From: an uncultured Lachnospiraceae bacterium
GTDB taxonomy: Bacteria; Bacillota; Clostridia; Lachnospirales; Lachnospiraceae
Direction: 5' to 3'
Assembly (NCBI GenBank): GCA_934293575.1
Contig: CAKQYU010000001.1
Location: forward strand, 1-64,000
DNA: 64,000 bases
Both the position numbers and the translations under genes were made by a program. The notes below the pieces were generated by a model. That model was not told the DNA's origin and searched no databases. It saw only the letters and a program-made list of their open reading frames with translations. Below, piece by piece: positions 1-8,593 of this stretch; position 1 is the first letter of the stretch, and every line of letters begins with the position of its first letter.

Positions 1-503
1 AACTGTAAGGTCAGGGTGTATTCATCCGGCACATTTCCTTCGTAGTAAAGATAGATTACAACCGGTCTTGGAAATGGTAATACATAGGCTCCATCCTTTG
101 TAATACGGTTTCTTTGTGCATGATGGAAACCGTATTCAAATACACGGAATACGATGGTACGGTCCTTTTCCATCTGGGCTTCCAAATGATAACTGTACTT
201 TCCGTTAATGGTCAGTATTGTATCGGCCAGGATTCGCTTTAGTTTGTCGTCTTCAAATTCAGTCCAGTTATAAGTGATGGTACTGTCCGGTGGATAATTG
301 GTCTGAAACAGCGCGTTAATTAAGTTAGTAACGGCTACACTGGAAAGGGTTATGATTTTCTTGAATGTTTTGTCAAAGATCTGGTAGATATCTTCATCTT
401 CCAATAAATGATCTGTTAGATTGTCTGTTAAATGGTCTGTCGTTGTACTGATTACATTTTCCTCCTTATGGTTATCCGTTGCAACGAAAATGTATGAATT
501 CAT
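1..503 (-). CDS. Rpn-type PD-(D/E)XK nuclease / putative transposase, cut by the window edge
   Basis: An open frame runs from an ATG at 503 leftward off the window; about 167 residues are visible and the C-terminus is missing. Residues about 97-127 contain TINGKYSYHLEAQMEKDRT followed by an F-EYGFHHA segment. The ExQ motif after an I-G-K-Y-x-H-L-E strand is typical of the Rpn / PDDEXK family transposase nucleases abundant in Lachnospiraceae. These are thought to be DNA endonucleases linked to recombination. The N-terminus has a short repeated LTDHLTDNLTDHL stretch. An AAGGAGG sits inside the proposed coding region near 468 but has no start codon in frame behind it, so the start is uncertain. 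The family call is by motif, the rest is inference. Confidence 0.7.
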   Translation of the reverse strand, partial: MNSYIFVATDNHKEENVISTTTDHLTDNLTDHLLEDEDIYQIFDKTFKKIITLSSVAVTNLINALFQTNYPPDSTITYNWTEFEDDKLKRILADTILTINGKYSYHLEAQMEKDRTIVFRVFEYGFHHAQRNRITKDGAYVLPFPRPVVIYLYYEGNVPDEYTLTLQ

Positions 504-687
504 CTAAGCTAAGTGTAGCAAAACTCCTGATAAAATACAATTAAACCCCAATGAAATATTCTAGAACTTTCGTGACAAAACGATGACAAATATTCCATAA
601 AATCTGTAGCAGACTATTAACATAATCTCTGACAAAAAGGTTAAAATTTTGCTTTTATAAATTCCATTTTGGGAAATACTACTTATT
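504..687. other. Divergent intergenic region, 184 bp
   Basis: This AT-rich gap separates the minus-strand nuclease from the plus-strand YwaF gene, so promoters for both should lie here. I see no well-spaced consensus promoter for either gene. CTGACA at about 629 followed by TTTATAA is a weak candidate for the plus strand. No RNA gene or clear repeat is visible. Confidence 0.4.
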
Positions 688-1431
688 ATGAAGAATTTTT
701 TTAAATATCAATCCGATTATCCATCCGGCAGCGGCTTTTCCTTGTTTGGAAAAACACATATGATCTGGTTGATTGTTATTTTGGTTGTGTGTGTGGTGTC
801 AACAAAATGGATAATGAAAAAGGATAAACAATACAGAAATAAAATGAATAAAATACTTGGATGTATAATGCCGGTTATGGGATTATACCGGGATTTCACA
901 CTTTTGCTGACACATCATTTTGCAATCGGATATCTGCCGTTTCATTTATGCAGTATGGCGTTATGGATTGGTGCGGTTTATGTGATTACAAAAAATCGGT
1001 ATGTCGGGGTTATATATGTATGGTTATGTGTGCCGGGGGCAATTGCGGCATTATTGTTTCCGGATTGGACGATATATCCGTTTTTTAATTATATGCATAT
1101 TCATGCGTTCCTTGCGCACGGATGTATTGTGACGCTTGGTATGTGGCTTTTTTTTACAGGCGAAATTTGTCCGTCTTGGGAAGAAATCTGGATGCCGTTG
1201 TCCTTTGCTTTGACCGGCAGTATAATTTTATATCCGTTTAATGCTTATTTTTATACAAATTTCTGGTTTTTAAATGAACCATCCGTTGGTTCTCCGTTAA
1301 TAACGATTTATCATTCAGTGGGAAAACACTGGTATCTTTTGGGATATGGGATTTTTTGTTTTTTCATCCTGATATTATGGAAATTATTTTTGCATTGGAT
1401 GCAAATAGATACCTTAAATAAAACAGAATAA
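688..1431 (+). CDS. YwaF/TMEM164 family (TIGR02206-like) membrane protein
   Basis: The 247-residue protein has about seven hydrophobic segments, beginning at residues 24-42. It carries the family-like stretch LLTHHFAIGYLPFHLCSMAL, with histidines close to a membrane segment. Members of this family are polytopic proteins of poorly known role in bacteria; the animal relative TMEM164 has been linked to phospholipid acyl transfer. It stands alone ahead of spmA, with 50 bp between them. The ribosome binding site is poor, which suggests weak expression or a different start. Family assignment is fairly firm; function is not known. Confidence 0.75.
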   Translation: MKNFFKYQSDYPSGSGFSLFGKTHMIWLIVILVVCVVSTKWIMKKDKQYRNKMNKILGCIMPVMGLYRDFTLLLTHHFAIGYLPFHLCSMALWIGAVYVITKNRYVGVIYVWLCVPGAIAALLFPDWTIYPFFNYMHIHAFLAHGCIVTLGMWLFFTGEICPSWEEIWMPLSFALTGSIILYPFNAYFYTNFWFLNEPSVGSPLITIYHSVGKHWYLLGYGIFCFFILILWKLFLHWMQIDTLNKTE

Positions 1432-1481
1432 AAACCAAACACACTGCATATATTGAAGCGAAGGCAGACGGGAAAAGAACT

Positions 1482-2132
1482 ATGATGGATTATTTATGGG
1501 CGGCTATGATATTAATAGGAATTATCGTAGCCGCTTTTTGTGGCAGATTTGATATAGTGGGAGAGGGTGTGATTACTTCTGCCGGAGAGGCAATGGAATT
1601 ATTGTTTGTAATGGCGGGGGTCATCAGTATGTGGAATGGAATCTTAACCATTGCAGAAAAAAGTGGGTTGATTGATAAAATGACAAAGGCGATGAAGCCT
1701 TTATTAAAATTTATCTTTCCAAATTTACCGCCATCCCATCCTGCCAATGATTATATAGCAGAAAATTTTATTGCTAATTTTCTGGGGTTGTCATGGGCAT
1801 GTACGCCTTCCGGATTAAAAGCAATAAAGGAGTTACAGGACTTACAAAAGCAGCGGGGAAGTAACCTGCAAAGAGCAAGTGACGAAATGTGCACCTTTTT
1901 GCTGTTAAATATTTCATCCCTGCAGTTGATTCCGATGAATATGATAGCCTATCGAAGTCAATACGGAAGTGTGAATCCGACAATGATTGTAGGACCGGCG
2001 TTGCTTGCAACAACGATAACAACAGGAGTGGCGTTATGTATTTGTAAATTGATTTGTAAATATAAAGAAAAAAAGATATATGGGCAGGTGAAACAATGGC
2101 ACGTCTTTTTGACTGGTTATCCGTTTTTTTAG
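1482..2132 (+). CDS. spmA: Spore maturation protein A
   Basis: The 216-residue integral membrane protein carries the nucleoside-recognition (Gate) domain. Features include GEAMELLFVMAGVISMWNGI near residues 34-53 and NFLGLSWACTPSGLKAIKEL near 98-117. It is the expected length for SpmA, which works with SpmB in dehydrating the spore core in Bacillus; homologues also occur in non-sporing bacteria. Two ATG codons lie in a row at 1482 and 1485, so the start may be three bases later. The 3' end overlaps spmB by 37 bases, pointing to translational coupling. Confidence 0.9.
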   Translation: MMDYLWAAMILIGIIVAAFCGRFDIVGEGVITSAGEAMELLFVMAGVISMWNGILTIAEKSGLIDKMTKAMKPLLKFIFPNLPPSHPANDYIAENFIANFLGLSWACTPSGLKAIKELQDLQKQRGSNLQRASDEMCTFLLLNISSLQLIPMNMIAYRSQYGSVNPTMIVGPALLATTITTGVALCICKLICKYKEKKIYGQVKQWHVFLTGYPFF

Positions 2133-2629
2133 TACCGTTAGTAATTTTTTACATTGTCGGATATGGAATACTGCAAAAAAGGCCGGTATTTCAGGACTTT
2201 ATAGAAGGAGGAAAAAAAGGGCTTGCAATTGTGGTGCAAATTGCACCGACTATGATTGGTCTTTTTGTTGCAATCGGAATATTGCGAAATTCGGGAACAC
2301 TGGATTTTATATGCGAGTTATGTAAACCAATAGCACAGAAAGTGCATATACCGGTGGAACTTATGCCGGTTGGAATTATCAAATTGTTTTCTTCTTCCGG
2401 TGCAAATGGGTTGTTATTTGATTTATTTAAACAATACGGAACAGATTCTTTTCTCGGAATGTCCGCATCCATTTTGTTAAGCTGTACCGAGACTTTATTT
2501 TATACGATTTCCATTTATTTCATGAGTATCGGAATTCGGAAGACCGGCTGGGTAATTCCTGTGGGATTGCTGATTATGCTGGTTGGGTTATTTGCAAGTG
2601 TGGGAATTGCCGCTTTCCTTGTAAATTAA
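2096..2629 (+). CDS. spmB: Spore maturation protein B
   Basis: A 177-residue Gate-domain membrane protein and the partner of SpmA. It shows VVQIAPTMIGLFVAIGILRN around residue 46 and the SSSGANGLLFDLFKQYG segment typical of SpmB. The start at 2096 lies inside spmA, with GGGCAGGTGAAACA just upstream acting as ribosome binding site. The SpmA/SpmB pair is required for normal spore core dehydration in Bacillus; the transported substrate is unknown. A new promoter for apt begins five bases after the stop. Confidence 0.9.
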   Translation: MARLFDWLSVFLVPLVIFYIVGYGILQKRPVFQDFIEGGKKGLAIVVQIAPTMIGLFVAIGILRNSGTLDFICELCKPIAQKVHIPVELMPVGIIKLFSSSGANGLLFDLFKQYGTDSFLGMSASILLSCTETLFYTISIYFMSIGIRKTGWVIPVGLLIMLVGLFASVGIAAFLVN

Positions 2630-2633
2630 TCTC

Positions 2634-2662
2634 TTGCAAGCTTATTATAGGTGTTCTATAAT
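2634..2662 (+). promoter_or_regulatory. Sigma-A promoter of apt
   Basis: TTGCAA (2634-2639) and TATAAT (2657-2662) are separated by exactly 17 bases, about 35 bases ahead of the apt start. This is a near-perfect vegetative promoter. Confidence 0.8.
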
Positions 2663-2696
2663 ACATAGGTAGAATGTGTTTACGGAGGATGAAAGC

Positions 2697-3230
2697 ATGC
2701 AGGATTTATATGGAATTGATCAATATGTGAGAAGTATACCGGATTTTCCGGAACCGGGTATTATTTTTCGGGATATCACAACGATTATTCAAAGTCCGGA
2801 CGGATTAAAAAAATCAATTGACGGACTGATTGATCAGTTAAAGGATGTAGATTTTGATATTGTTTTAGGACCGGAATCCCGTGGATTTATTTTTGGTATG
2901 CCGGTTGCTTATGCACTTGAAAAGGGGTTTGTACCTGTTCGAAAAAAAGGAAAACTGCCTTGTGAAACAATTGAAAAAGAATATGCATTGGAATACGGAA
3001 CAGCGGTAATTGAGATGCATAAGGATGCAATTAAGCCGGGAGATAAGGTAGTCATTATCGATGATTTGATTGCAACAGGCGGAACGATGAAGGCAATTAT
3101 TGAAATGGTGGAAAGCCTTGGCGGTGAAGTGGTTAAAATCGAATTTGTAATGGAATTAGCCGGCTTGAACGGTCGTAAGCGGTTATCCGGTTACGATGTG
3201 GATGCACTGCTTGTTTATGACGGAAAATAA
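2697..3230 (+). CDS. apt: Adenine phosphoribosyltransferase
   Basis: Apt converts adenine and PRPP to AMP in purine salvage. The protein is 177 residues from the ATG at 2697, chosen because CGGAGG lies eight bases ahead. An upstream in-frame start at 2676 has no binding site and would precede it. The PRPP-binding motif VVIIDDLIATGGT is at residues 118-130, and FPEPGIIFRDITT (17-29) is the family N-terminal signature. It is preceded by its own sigma-A promoter and followed after 17 bases by the NfeD gene. Confidence 0.95.
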   Translation: MQDLYGIDQYVRSIPDFPEPGIIFRDITTIIQSPDGLKKSIDGLIDQLKDVDFDIVLGPESRGFIFGMPVAYALEKGFVPVRKKGKLPCETIEKEYALEYGTAVIEMHKDAIKPGDKVVIIDDLIATGGTMKAIIEMVESLGGEVVKIEFVMELAGLNGRKRLSGYDVDALLVYDGK

Positions 3231-3247
3231 ATGGAAGGGAGAAGGAT

Positions 3248-3757
3248 ATGGATACTGTATTTGTTGTGATTTCGTGGCTTTTGCTTGCAGCGGTTTTTAT
3301 TATCATTGAGATTATAACATTGGGGCTGACTACAATCTGGTTTGCCGGTGGTGCGTTTGTTGCAGCAATTGCGGCGATAGCAGGGGCAAATCTTCCGATT
3401 CAGATTGTTTTGTTTGTAATCGTGTCAGTAGCATTGCTGGCATTGACAAGGCCGTTGGCTGTGAAACATTTGGATAATAAGATTCAAAAAACCAATGTGG
3501 AAAGCCTGATTGGTCAGACGGCAATAGTGTTACAGGATATTAATAATCTGCAGGAAGAAGGACAGGCAAAGATTAACGGAATGGAGTGGACAGCCAGAGC
3601 CAAAGAGGATGCCGATTTGATTGAAAAAGGAACGGCTGTCAGGGTTGTTGAAATCAAAGGCGTAAAATTGATTGTTGAGAGAATAGAAGAATCACAATCA
3701 GAAGAAACTAAGGATAAAACCTTAGAATTAGATGACGATATTATAAAAACAGTATAA
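3248..3757 (+). CDS. NfeD family membrane protein
   Basis: This is a 169-residue protein with hydrophobic segments at about residues 5-27 and 33-65. A C-terminal OB-fold-like domain (about 88-150) contains LIGQTAIVLQDI and WTARAKEDADLIEKGTAVRV. NfeD proteins are nearly always encoded next to an SPFH/stomatin protein, as here, and are thought to support membrane microdomain assembly. The ribosome binding site is GGGAGAAGGAT. The SPFH gene follows after 16 bases, so the two probably form one operon. Confidence 0.88.
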   Translation: MDTVFVVISWLLLAAVFIIIEIITLGLTTIWFAGGAFVAAIAAIAGANLPIQIVLFVIVSVALLALTRPLAVKHLDNKIQKTNVESLIGQTAIVLQDINNLQEEGQAKINGMEWTARAKEDADLIEKGTAVRVVEIKGVKLIVERIEESQSEETKDKTLELDDDIIKTV

Positions 3758-3773
3758 GAAGGGAGCTTTTCAT

Positions 3774-4727
3774 ATGGGAGCAGCAGGAGTGATTGGATTC
3801 GGATTTTTGATTTTTGTTTTATTTATTTTATTTATTGCAGCAGTCAGCTGTATCAGTATTGTACCACAGGCACATGCCTATGTAATTGAGCGTTTGGGAA
3901 CTTATACCGGTACATGGCCGGTAGGTATGCATTTCAAAATACCGGTAATTGATAAAATTGCAAGAAAGGTTACGTTGAAGGAACAGGTAGTTGATTTTGC
4001 ACCACAGCCGGTAATTACCAAGGATAATGTTACCATGAGAATTGATACGGTCGTATTTTTCCAGATTACGGATCCGAAGCTGTTTTGCTATGGTGTAGAA
4101 AATCCGATTATGGCAATTGAGAATCTGACAGCAACGACATTACGTAATATTATTGGTGATTTGGAACTGGATCAGACTTTAACATCAAGAGAGACAATTA
4201 ATACCAAGATGCGTGCTACATTGGATGAAGCAACGGATCCATGGGGAATTAAAGTAAACAGAGTTGAATTAAAAAATATTATCCCACCGGCAGCAATTCA
4301 GGATGCCATGGAAAAACAGATGAAGGCAGAACGTGAAAGACGTGAACAGATTCTGATTGCAGAAGGTGAAAAGAAGTCAGCTATTTTACGTGCAGAAGGT
4401 CAGAAGGAATCTGTTATTTTGAATGCGGAAGCAGATAAACAATCCGCTATCTTACGTGCGGAAGCAAAGAAGGAAGCAACAATTCGCGAGGCAGAAGGTC
4501 AGGCAGAGGCAATTCTTGCTATCCAGAAAGCAAATGCAGATGGTATTCGTTTATTAAACGATGCAGCACCTTCCGGTCAGGTTATACAGTTAAAGAGTTT
4601 AGAAGCATTTTCTAAGGCTGCGGACGGTAAGGCTACCAAGATTATTATCCCTTCCGAAATTCAGGGACTTGCAGGTCTTGCAAAATCTGTTGTAGAGGTC
4701 GCAAAAGACGGAGATACACAGGAATAA
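3774..4727 (+). CDS. SPFH/band 7 (stomatin/slipin-like) protein
   Basis: The 317-residue protein has an N-terminal hydrophobic anchor (about 8-28) and an SPFH domain (about 30-190) with QAHAYVIERLGTYTGTW and GIKVNRVELKNIIPP. A long Ala/Glu/Lys-rich coiled coil follows (about 190-260), with recurring AEGxKxSxILxAEA units. Such proteins oligomerise on the membrane and scaffold microdomains or control proteases. It closes the NfeD-SPFH operon and is followed by a hairpin terminator. It is closer to the QmcA/slipin type than to flotillin, judged by length and coiled coil. Confidence 0.9.
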   Translation: MGAAGVIGFGFLIFVLFILFIAAVSCISIVPQAHAYVIERLGTYTGTWPVGMHFKIPVIDKIARKVTLKEQVVDFAPQPVITKDNVTMRIDTVVFFQITDPKLFCYGVENPIMAIENLTATTLRNIIGDLELDQTLTSRETINTKMRATLDEATDPWGIKVNRVELKNIIPPAAIQDAMEKQMKAERERREQILIAEGEKKSAILRAEGQKESVILNAEADKQSAILRAEAKKEATIREAEGQAEAILAIQKANADGIRLLNDAAPSGQVIQLKSLEAFSKAADGKATKIIIPSEIQGLAGLAKSVVEVAKDGDTQE

Positions 4728-4743
4728 TACAGACAGCCAAAGG

Positions 4744-4776
4744 GACAATTCATAGAAATATGGATTGTCTTTTTTT
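4744..4776 (+). terminator. Rho-independent terminator after the SPFH gene
   Basis: GACAATtCAT pairs with ATGgATTGTC around a six-base loop and is followed by seven T. Confidence 0.85.
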
Positions 4777-4828
4777 AATGAATATTTTATAATAAAATGA
4801 TTATGAAATACGAAAAGGAGGATGGAAT

Positions 4829-6148
4829 TTGAAGTGGAAAATTGAAAAGAAATACATTCGGATTGCAATAACAGCATTAGCGGTTATTTTGATTTCTCTG
4901 GTATTTCAGTATCTGTTAGAACAAAAAAATAATAACAGTGAATTTATGAAGGTGGTAGGAGATACTTTTATGCCGATTATAGGAGGCTGTGTTTTTGCGT
5001 ATCTGTTAAACCCGATTTTGTATTTTTTTGAACATTATATATTTACACCGGCTGCAAATGTATTGTGGAAGTCGGAAGCAAAGAGAAAAACAAAAATGAA
5101 ATTTTCCAGAGCCTGCGGTATTGTCTGTACACTGGTGTTCTTTTTTATCATCCTGATTGGCGGATTATATCTTGTCGTACCTCAGGTGTATCAGTCACTA
5201 GTCAAAATCGTATCGGAGGCACCGAATTATTATGATACATTTGTTGCCTGGGTGGATTCATTGGAACCTGAAAAATCCGATGTCAGCAAATATATTTTGC
5301 TGGGCTTAGACAGAGGATACGAGCAGGCTTTGGAATATTTAAACCGTAACATTTTGCCCAATATGGATAAGATTGTAGTCGGTATTACCTCAGGTATTGT
5401 GGTGGGATTAAAGTTATTATTGAACTTTTTCCTGATTATCGTCATTTCGGTATATGTAATGGCGGAGAAAGAACTGCTGATTTCTGTCTTTAAAAAATTT
5501 ACATATAGCATTCTTTCTACCGAGAATGCGAACCGTACATTGAGTGGAGTTCGATATGCGCATAAAGTCTTTGGTGGATTTATCAATGGAAAAATAATTG
5601 ATTCCTTTATTATCGGTGTACTGTGTTATCTGGTTATGATGATTGCGGGTATGGATTATGCGGTATTGATCAGTATTATTGTTGGTGTTACAAATGTGAT
5701 ACCATATTTTGGACCGTTTATCGGTGCCATTCCAAGTGCGTTGATCCTGCTGATCGTTGATTGGAAACAGGGTGTATTCTTTATTATTTTTGTTTTGATT
5801 TTACAACAGATTGACGGAAATATTATCGGACCGTTGATTTTAGGTGACCGGTTGAATCTTTCCAGTATGTGGATTTTATTTTCCATATTAATCGGAGGAG
5901 GATTCTTTGGTGTTCCGGGAATGATTTTGGGTGCTCCTTGTTTCGCCTGCATTTATGCACTGGTGGGAACACTTTGTAAAACAAAGCTTGAAAAGAAAAA
6001 TCTTCCGGTGGATACGGAGCAGTATATCGAGCTGGATTCCATTGCTCCGGACGGAAAGATTGTCTGCTTTGAGAATAATTTAGAAAAAGACAAGGAAAAA
6101 GACATAGAATTAACGGAAAATGAAAACAATAAAGAAGATAAAAATTAA
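4829..6148 (+). CDS. AI-2E family (TqsA/YdiK-like) permease
   Basis: A 439-residue polytopic protein of the AI-2E family (UPF0118), with about eight membrane segments. Family motifs include GGFINGKIIDSFIIGVLCY, ITNVIPYFGPFIGAIP-like (GVTNVIPYFGPFIGAIPSAL) and QQIDGNIIGPLILGDRL. The TTG start at 4829 is chosen because AAAAGGAGG ends eight bases before it and no ATG fits the frame. The C-terminal 60 residues are a charged Lys/Glu/Asn tail, longer than usual. Members have been tied to quorum-signal or Na+/H+ transport, so the substrate is open. A second copy of the family lies at 52932. Confidence 0.88.
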   Translation: MKWKIEKKYIRIAITALAVILISLVFQYLLEQKNNNSEFMKVVGDTFMPIIGGCVFAYLLNPILYFFEHYIFTPAANVLWKSEAKRKTKMKFSRACGIVCTLVFFFIILIGGLYLVVPQVYQSLVKIVSEAPNYYDTFVAWVDSLEPEKSDVSKYILLGLDRGYEQALEYLNRNILPNMDKIVVGITSGIVVGLKLLLNFFLIIVISVYVMAEKELLISVFKKFTYSILSTENANRTLSGVRYAHKVFGGFINGKIIDSFIIGVLCYLVMMIAGMDYAVLISIIVGVTNVIPYFGPFIGAIPSALILLIVDWKQGVFFIIFVLILQQIDGNIIGPLILGDRLNLSSMWILFSILIGGGFFGVPGMILGAPCFACIYALVGTLCKTKLEKKNLPVDTEQYIELDSIAPDGKIVCFENNLEKDKEKDIELTENENNKEDKN

Positions 6149-6165
6149 GAAACGGATGTGAGGTT

Positions 6166-7041
6166 ATGACACAGACAGAATTAAAACAAAAGAAGGCAGG
6201 ACTTATTTTAGAGGGTGGTGCATCGAGAGGTGTTTTTACTGCCGGAGTACTGGATTATTTAATGGATCGGGATTTTATGTTTCCTTATGTAGTCGGTGTG
6301 TCTGCCGGAGCGTGTAATGCGCTAAGTTATGTATCAAAACAAAGGGGACGCAGTTTTAACTGTTTGGCACCGGAGCGGGAAGAGGATGGATACAGGTATT
6401 CACTTTTTGATGCGATTCGGAACAAAAGTGTGTATGATATGGATAAATTATTTGAAACCTATCCGAATGAAACATTCCCTTATGATTTTAAAAAATATCT
6501 GGAATTGGGAATTACCTGTGAAATGGTTGTAACCAACGTTTTGACTGGTCAGGCGGAATATATGCAGGAAACGGAAAGTGAAGCCAGATTATGCAATATA
6601 TGCAGGGCATCGGCAAGCCTTCCGTTGGTTTCTCCGATGGTATCCATCAACGGAGTACCTTATTTGGATGGAGGTCTGGCGGATTCGATTCCTTTGCGGC
6701 ATGCAATTGAGACCGGACACAACAGAAATGTAGTGGTATTGACAAGACCGTATGGTTACCGTAAAAAATTTCCGGATCGGAATATGCGGTTGTATATTCC
6801 GTTTTTCAATCAATATCCGGAATTGATGAAAGATATTTATTATCGTCCTTTTTATTATAACAAACGAATGGAGACGATTGAACGATTGGAAAAGGAAGAA
6901 AAGATTTTTGTTCTTCGCCCATCCATCACCTGTCCGGATCGTATGGAAACAAACCGGGATAAGTTGAGTTCATTTTATGAACATGGCTATGAGGTGATGA
7001 GCAAAGAATTTGATGCAATGGTAGAGTTTATAAACCGATAG
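6166..7041 (+). CDS. Patatin-like phospholipase family protein
   Basis: The 291-residue protein has the glycine-rich oxyanion motif LILEGGASRGVF (13-24), the nucleophile elbow GVSAG (44-48, Ser46) and the DGG catalytic Asp (Asp168). Together these give the Ser-Asp dyad of bacterial patatins, similar to the YjjU/RssA group. The expected activity is hydrolysis of acyl esters of phospholipids; the native substrate is unknown. It has no signal peptide, so it is probably cytoplasmic. It starts 17 bases after the AI-2E permease gene and is probably cotranscribed with it. Confidence 0.9.
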   Translation: MTQTELKQKKAGLILEGGASRGVFTAGVLDYLMDRDFMFPYVVGVSAGACNALSYVSKQRGRSFNCLAPEREEDGYRYSLFDAIRNKSVYDMDKLFETYPNETFPYDFKKYLELGITCEMVVTNVLTGQAEYMQETESEARLCNICRASASLPLVSPMVSINGVPYLDGGLADSIPLRHAIETGHNRNVVVLTRPYGYRKKFPDRNMRLYIPFFNQYPELMKDIYYRPFYYNKRMETIERLEKEEKIFVLRPSITCPDRMETNRDKLSSFYEHGYEVMSKEFDAMVEFINR

Positions 7042-7043
7042 TG

Positions 7044-7223
7044 TTATCGGAATTGATTTAAATTGTGATCATACTGATAGTCGATGGATGCAAGCTTTGT
7101 GATTAAATCTTCTTTGTTCAGATTCATATCTTCACAAAGCTGATCAAGATTTTGGTAAAAATCACGTAATTTTGTGTTCACATAGCTTAACAGTATGATT
7201 GGATCATTTGGAATATCTGCCAT
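7044..7223 (-). CDS. DUF4250 domain small protein
   Basis: A 59-residue protein, MADIPNDPIILLS followed by VNTKLRDFYQNLDQLCEDMN, matches the short DUF4250 family of Clostridia, which has no known role. The start at 7223 is preferred because AAAGGA lies nine bases before it. An upstream ATG at 7232 overlaps that binding site. It ends three bases from the convergent patatin gene stop, with no terminator between the two. It is probably cytoplasmic, small and acidic. Confidence 0.75.
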   Translation of the reverse strand: MADIPNDPIILLSYVNTKLRDFYQNLDQLCEDMNLNKEDLITKLASIDYQYDHNLNQFR

Positions 7224-7331
7224 AAAAAACATCCTTTCTTTTTAGTGATTGAATTTATATTATAATATTTTTAACAAAAAGAAAACCAATAATTTTAACA
7301 AAATAAATTTACAATTCAGGAGGTTATCAGA

Positions 7332-8576
7332 ATGCAAAAGGAAGAATTTGAGGGATATACATATATAGATGGAGGCGTATGTGCAGCAAGAGGATTTCTG
7401 GCAAACGGATTAAACTGCGGATTGAATCCGAACAAGGAAAAAAACGATCTGGCACTGGTTTACAGTGAAGGAGAATGTCAGAGTGCATGTGTATATACCA
7501 GTAATAAGGTAAAGGGTGCACCGATTACCGTAACCCAAAAAAATCTGGAGCAGTCCGGTGGAATTTCCAGAGCTGTTATTGCAAATTCAAAAAATGCGAA
7601 TACCTGTAATGATAATGGAATTGAGATAGCAAACGGAATGTGTCAGTTGGTTGAAAAACAGATGGGAATACCTGCAAATCAGGTAATTGTGGCATCTACC
7701 GGTGTGATAGGAATGAAAATGGAACTTACCCCATTTGAAAATGCAATGGAAGAGTTGGCAAAGGGTTTGACAAGAGATGGAAATCTGCGTGCAGAAACAG
7801 CAATTATGACAACGGACACCGTTCCGAAGGAAGTCGCTGTTTCATTTGAACTGGATGGAATTACCTGCCATATGGGTGGTATGGGAAAAGGCAGCGGAAT
7901 GATTAATCCGCATATGGCAACTACCTTGAATTTTATTACAACCGATGTAAATATTTCTTCTGAAATGCTTCAGAAAGCATTGGATGAAGTAGTACAGGTT
8001 ACTTATAATTGTCTGACGATTGACGGAGATATGTCAACAAATGATATGGTCAGTGTCATGGCGAATGGATTTGCCGGAAATTCGCCGATTACAGCCGAAG
8101 GGAAAGAATATGAAATTGTAAAACAGGCATTATATATTGTAATGCTTCAGATTACCAAAATGCTTGCAAAGGATGGAGAAGGCGCAACCAAATTCCTGGA
8201 ATGTCAGGTAAAGGGTGCTCCAAGTCTTGAACTGGCAGTACAGATTGCAAAATCAGTGGCAGGCTCCACCCTGTTAAAATGCGCTATTTTTGGAGCAGAT
8301 GCGAACTGGGGAAGAGTTGCCTGTGCGGTTGGATATACTCCGGGGGATTTTGAAGTAGACCGTATGGATGTAGATTTTGTATCAAAAGCGGGTGTGATTC
8401 CGGTAGGACGGAATGGTTTCGGAATTCCATTTTCGGAAGAAGAAGCATTAAAGGTACTTTCAGAGGATGAAATTACCGTAGTAGTAGACTTGCATTATGG
8501 GGAAAACGAAGCAAAGGCATGGGGCTGCGATATGACTTATGACTATGTAAAGATTAACGGAGATTATCGTTCATAA
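7332..8576 (+). CDS. argJ: Bifunctional glutamate N-acetyltransferase / amino-acid acetyltransferase
   Basis: ArgJ recycles the acetyl group from N-acetylornithine to glutamate, so it can run arginine synthesis as a cycle. The 414-residue proenzyme holds KGSGMINPHMATTL, with self-cleavage expected between Ala196 and Thr197 to make alpha and beta chains. The beta chain begins with the nucleophilic Thr. KDGEGATKFLE and FGADANWGR are further signatures. CAGGAGG precedes the start. The upstream region has TGAATTTATATTATA near 7248, a weak resemblance to an ArgR box. Other arg genes lie at 45947, 49038 and 54260 rather than adjacent. Confidence 0.95.
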   Translation: MQKEEFEGYTYIDGGVCAARGFLANGLNCGLNPNKEKNDLALVYSEGECQSACVYTSNKVKGAPITVTQKNLEQSGGISRAVIANSKNANTCNDNGIEIANGMCQLVEKQMGIPANQVIVASTGVIGMKMELTPFENAMEELAKGLTRDGNLRAETAIMTTDTVPKEVAVSFELDGITCHMGGMGKGSGMINPHMATTLNFITTDVNISSEMLQKALDEVVQVTYNCLTIDGDMSTNDMVSVMANGFAGNSPITAEGKEYEIVKQALYIVMLQITKMLAKDGEGATKFLECQVKGAPSLELAVQIAKSVAGSTLLKCAIFGADANWGRVACAVGYTPGDFEVDRMDVDFVSKAGVIPVGRNGFGIPFSEEEALKVLSEDEITVVVDLHYGENEAKAWGCDMTYDYVKINGDYRS

Positions 8577-8593
8577 TAATAACGGAGGCAGAT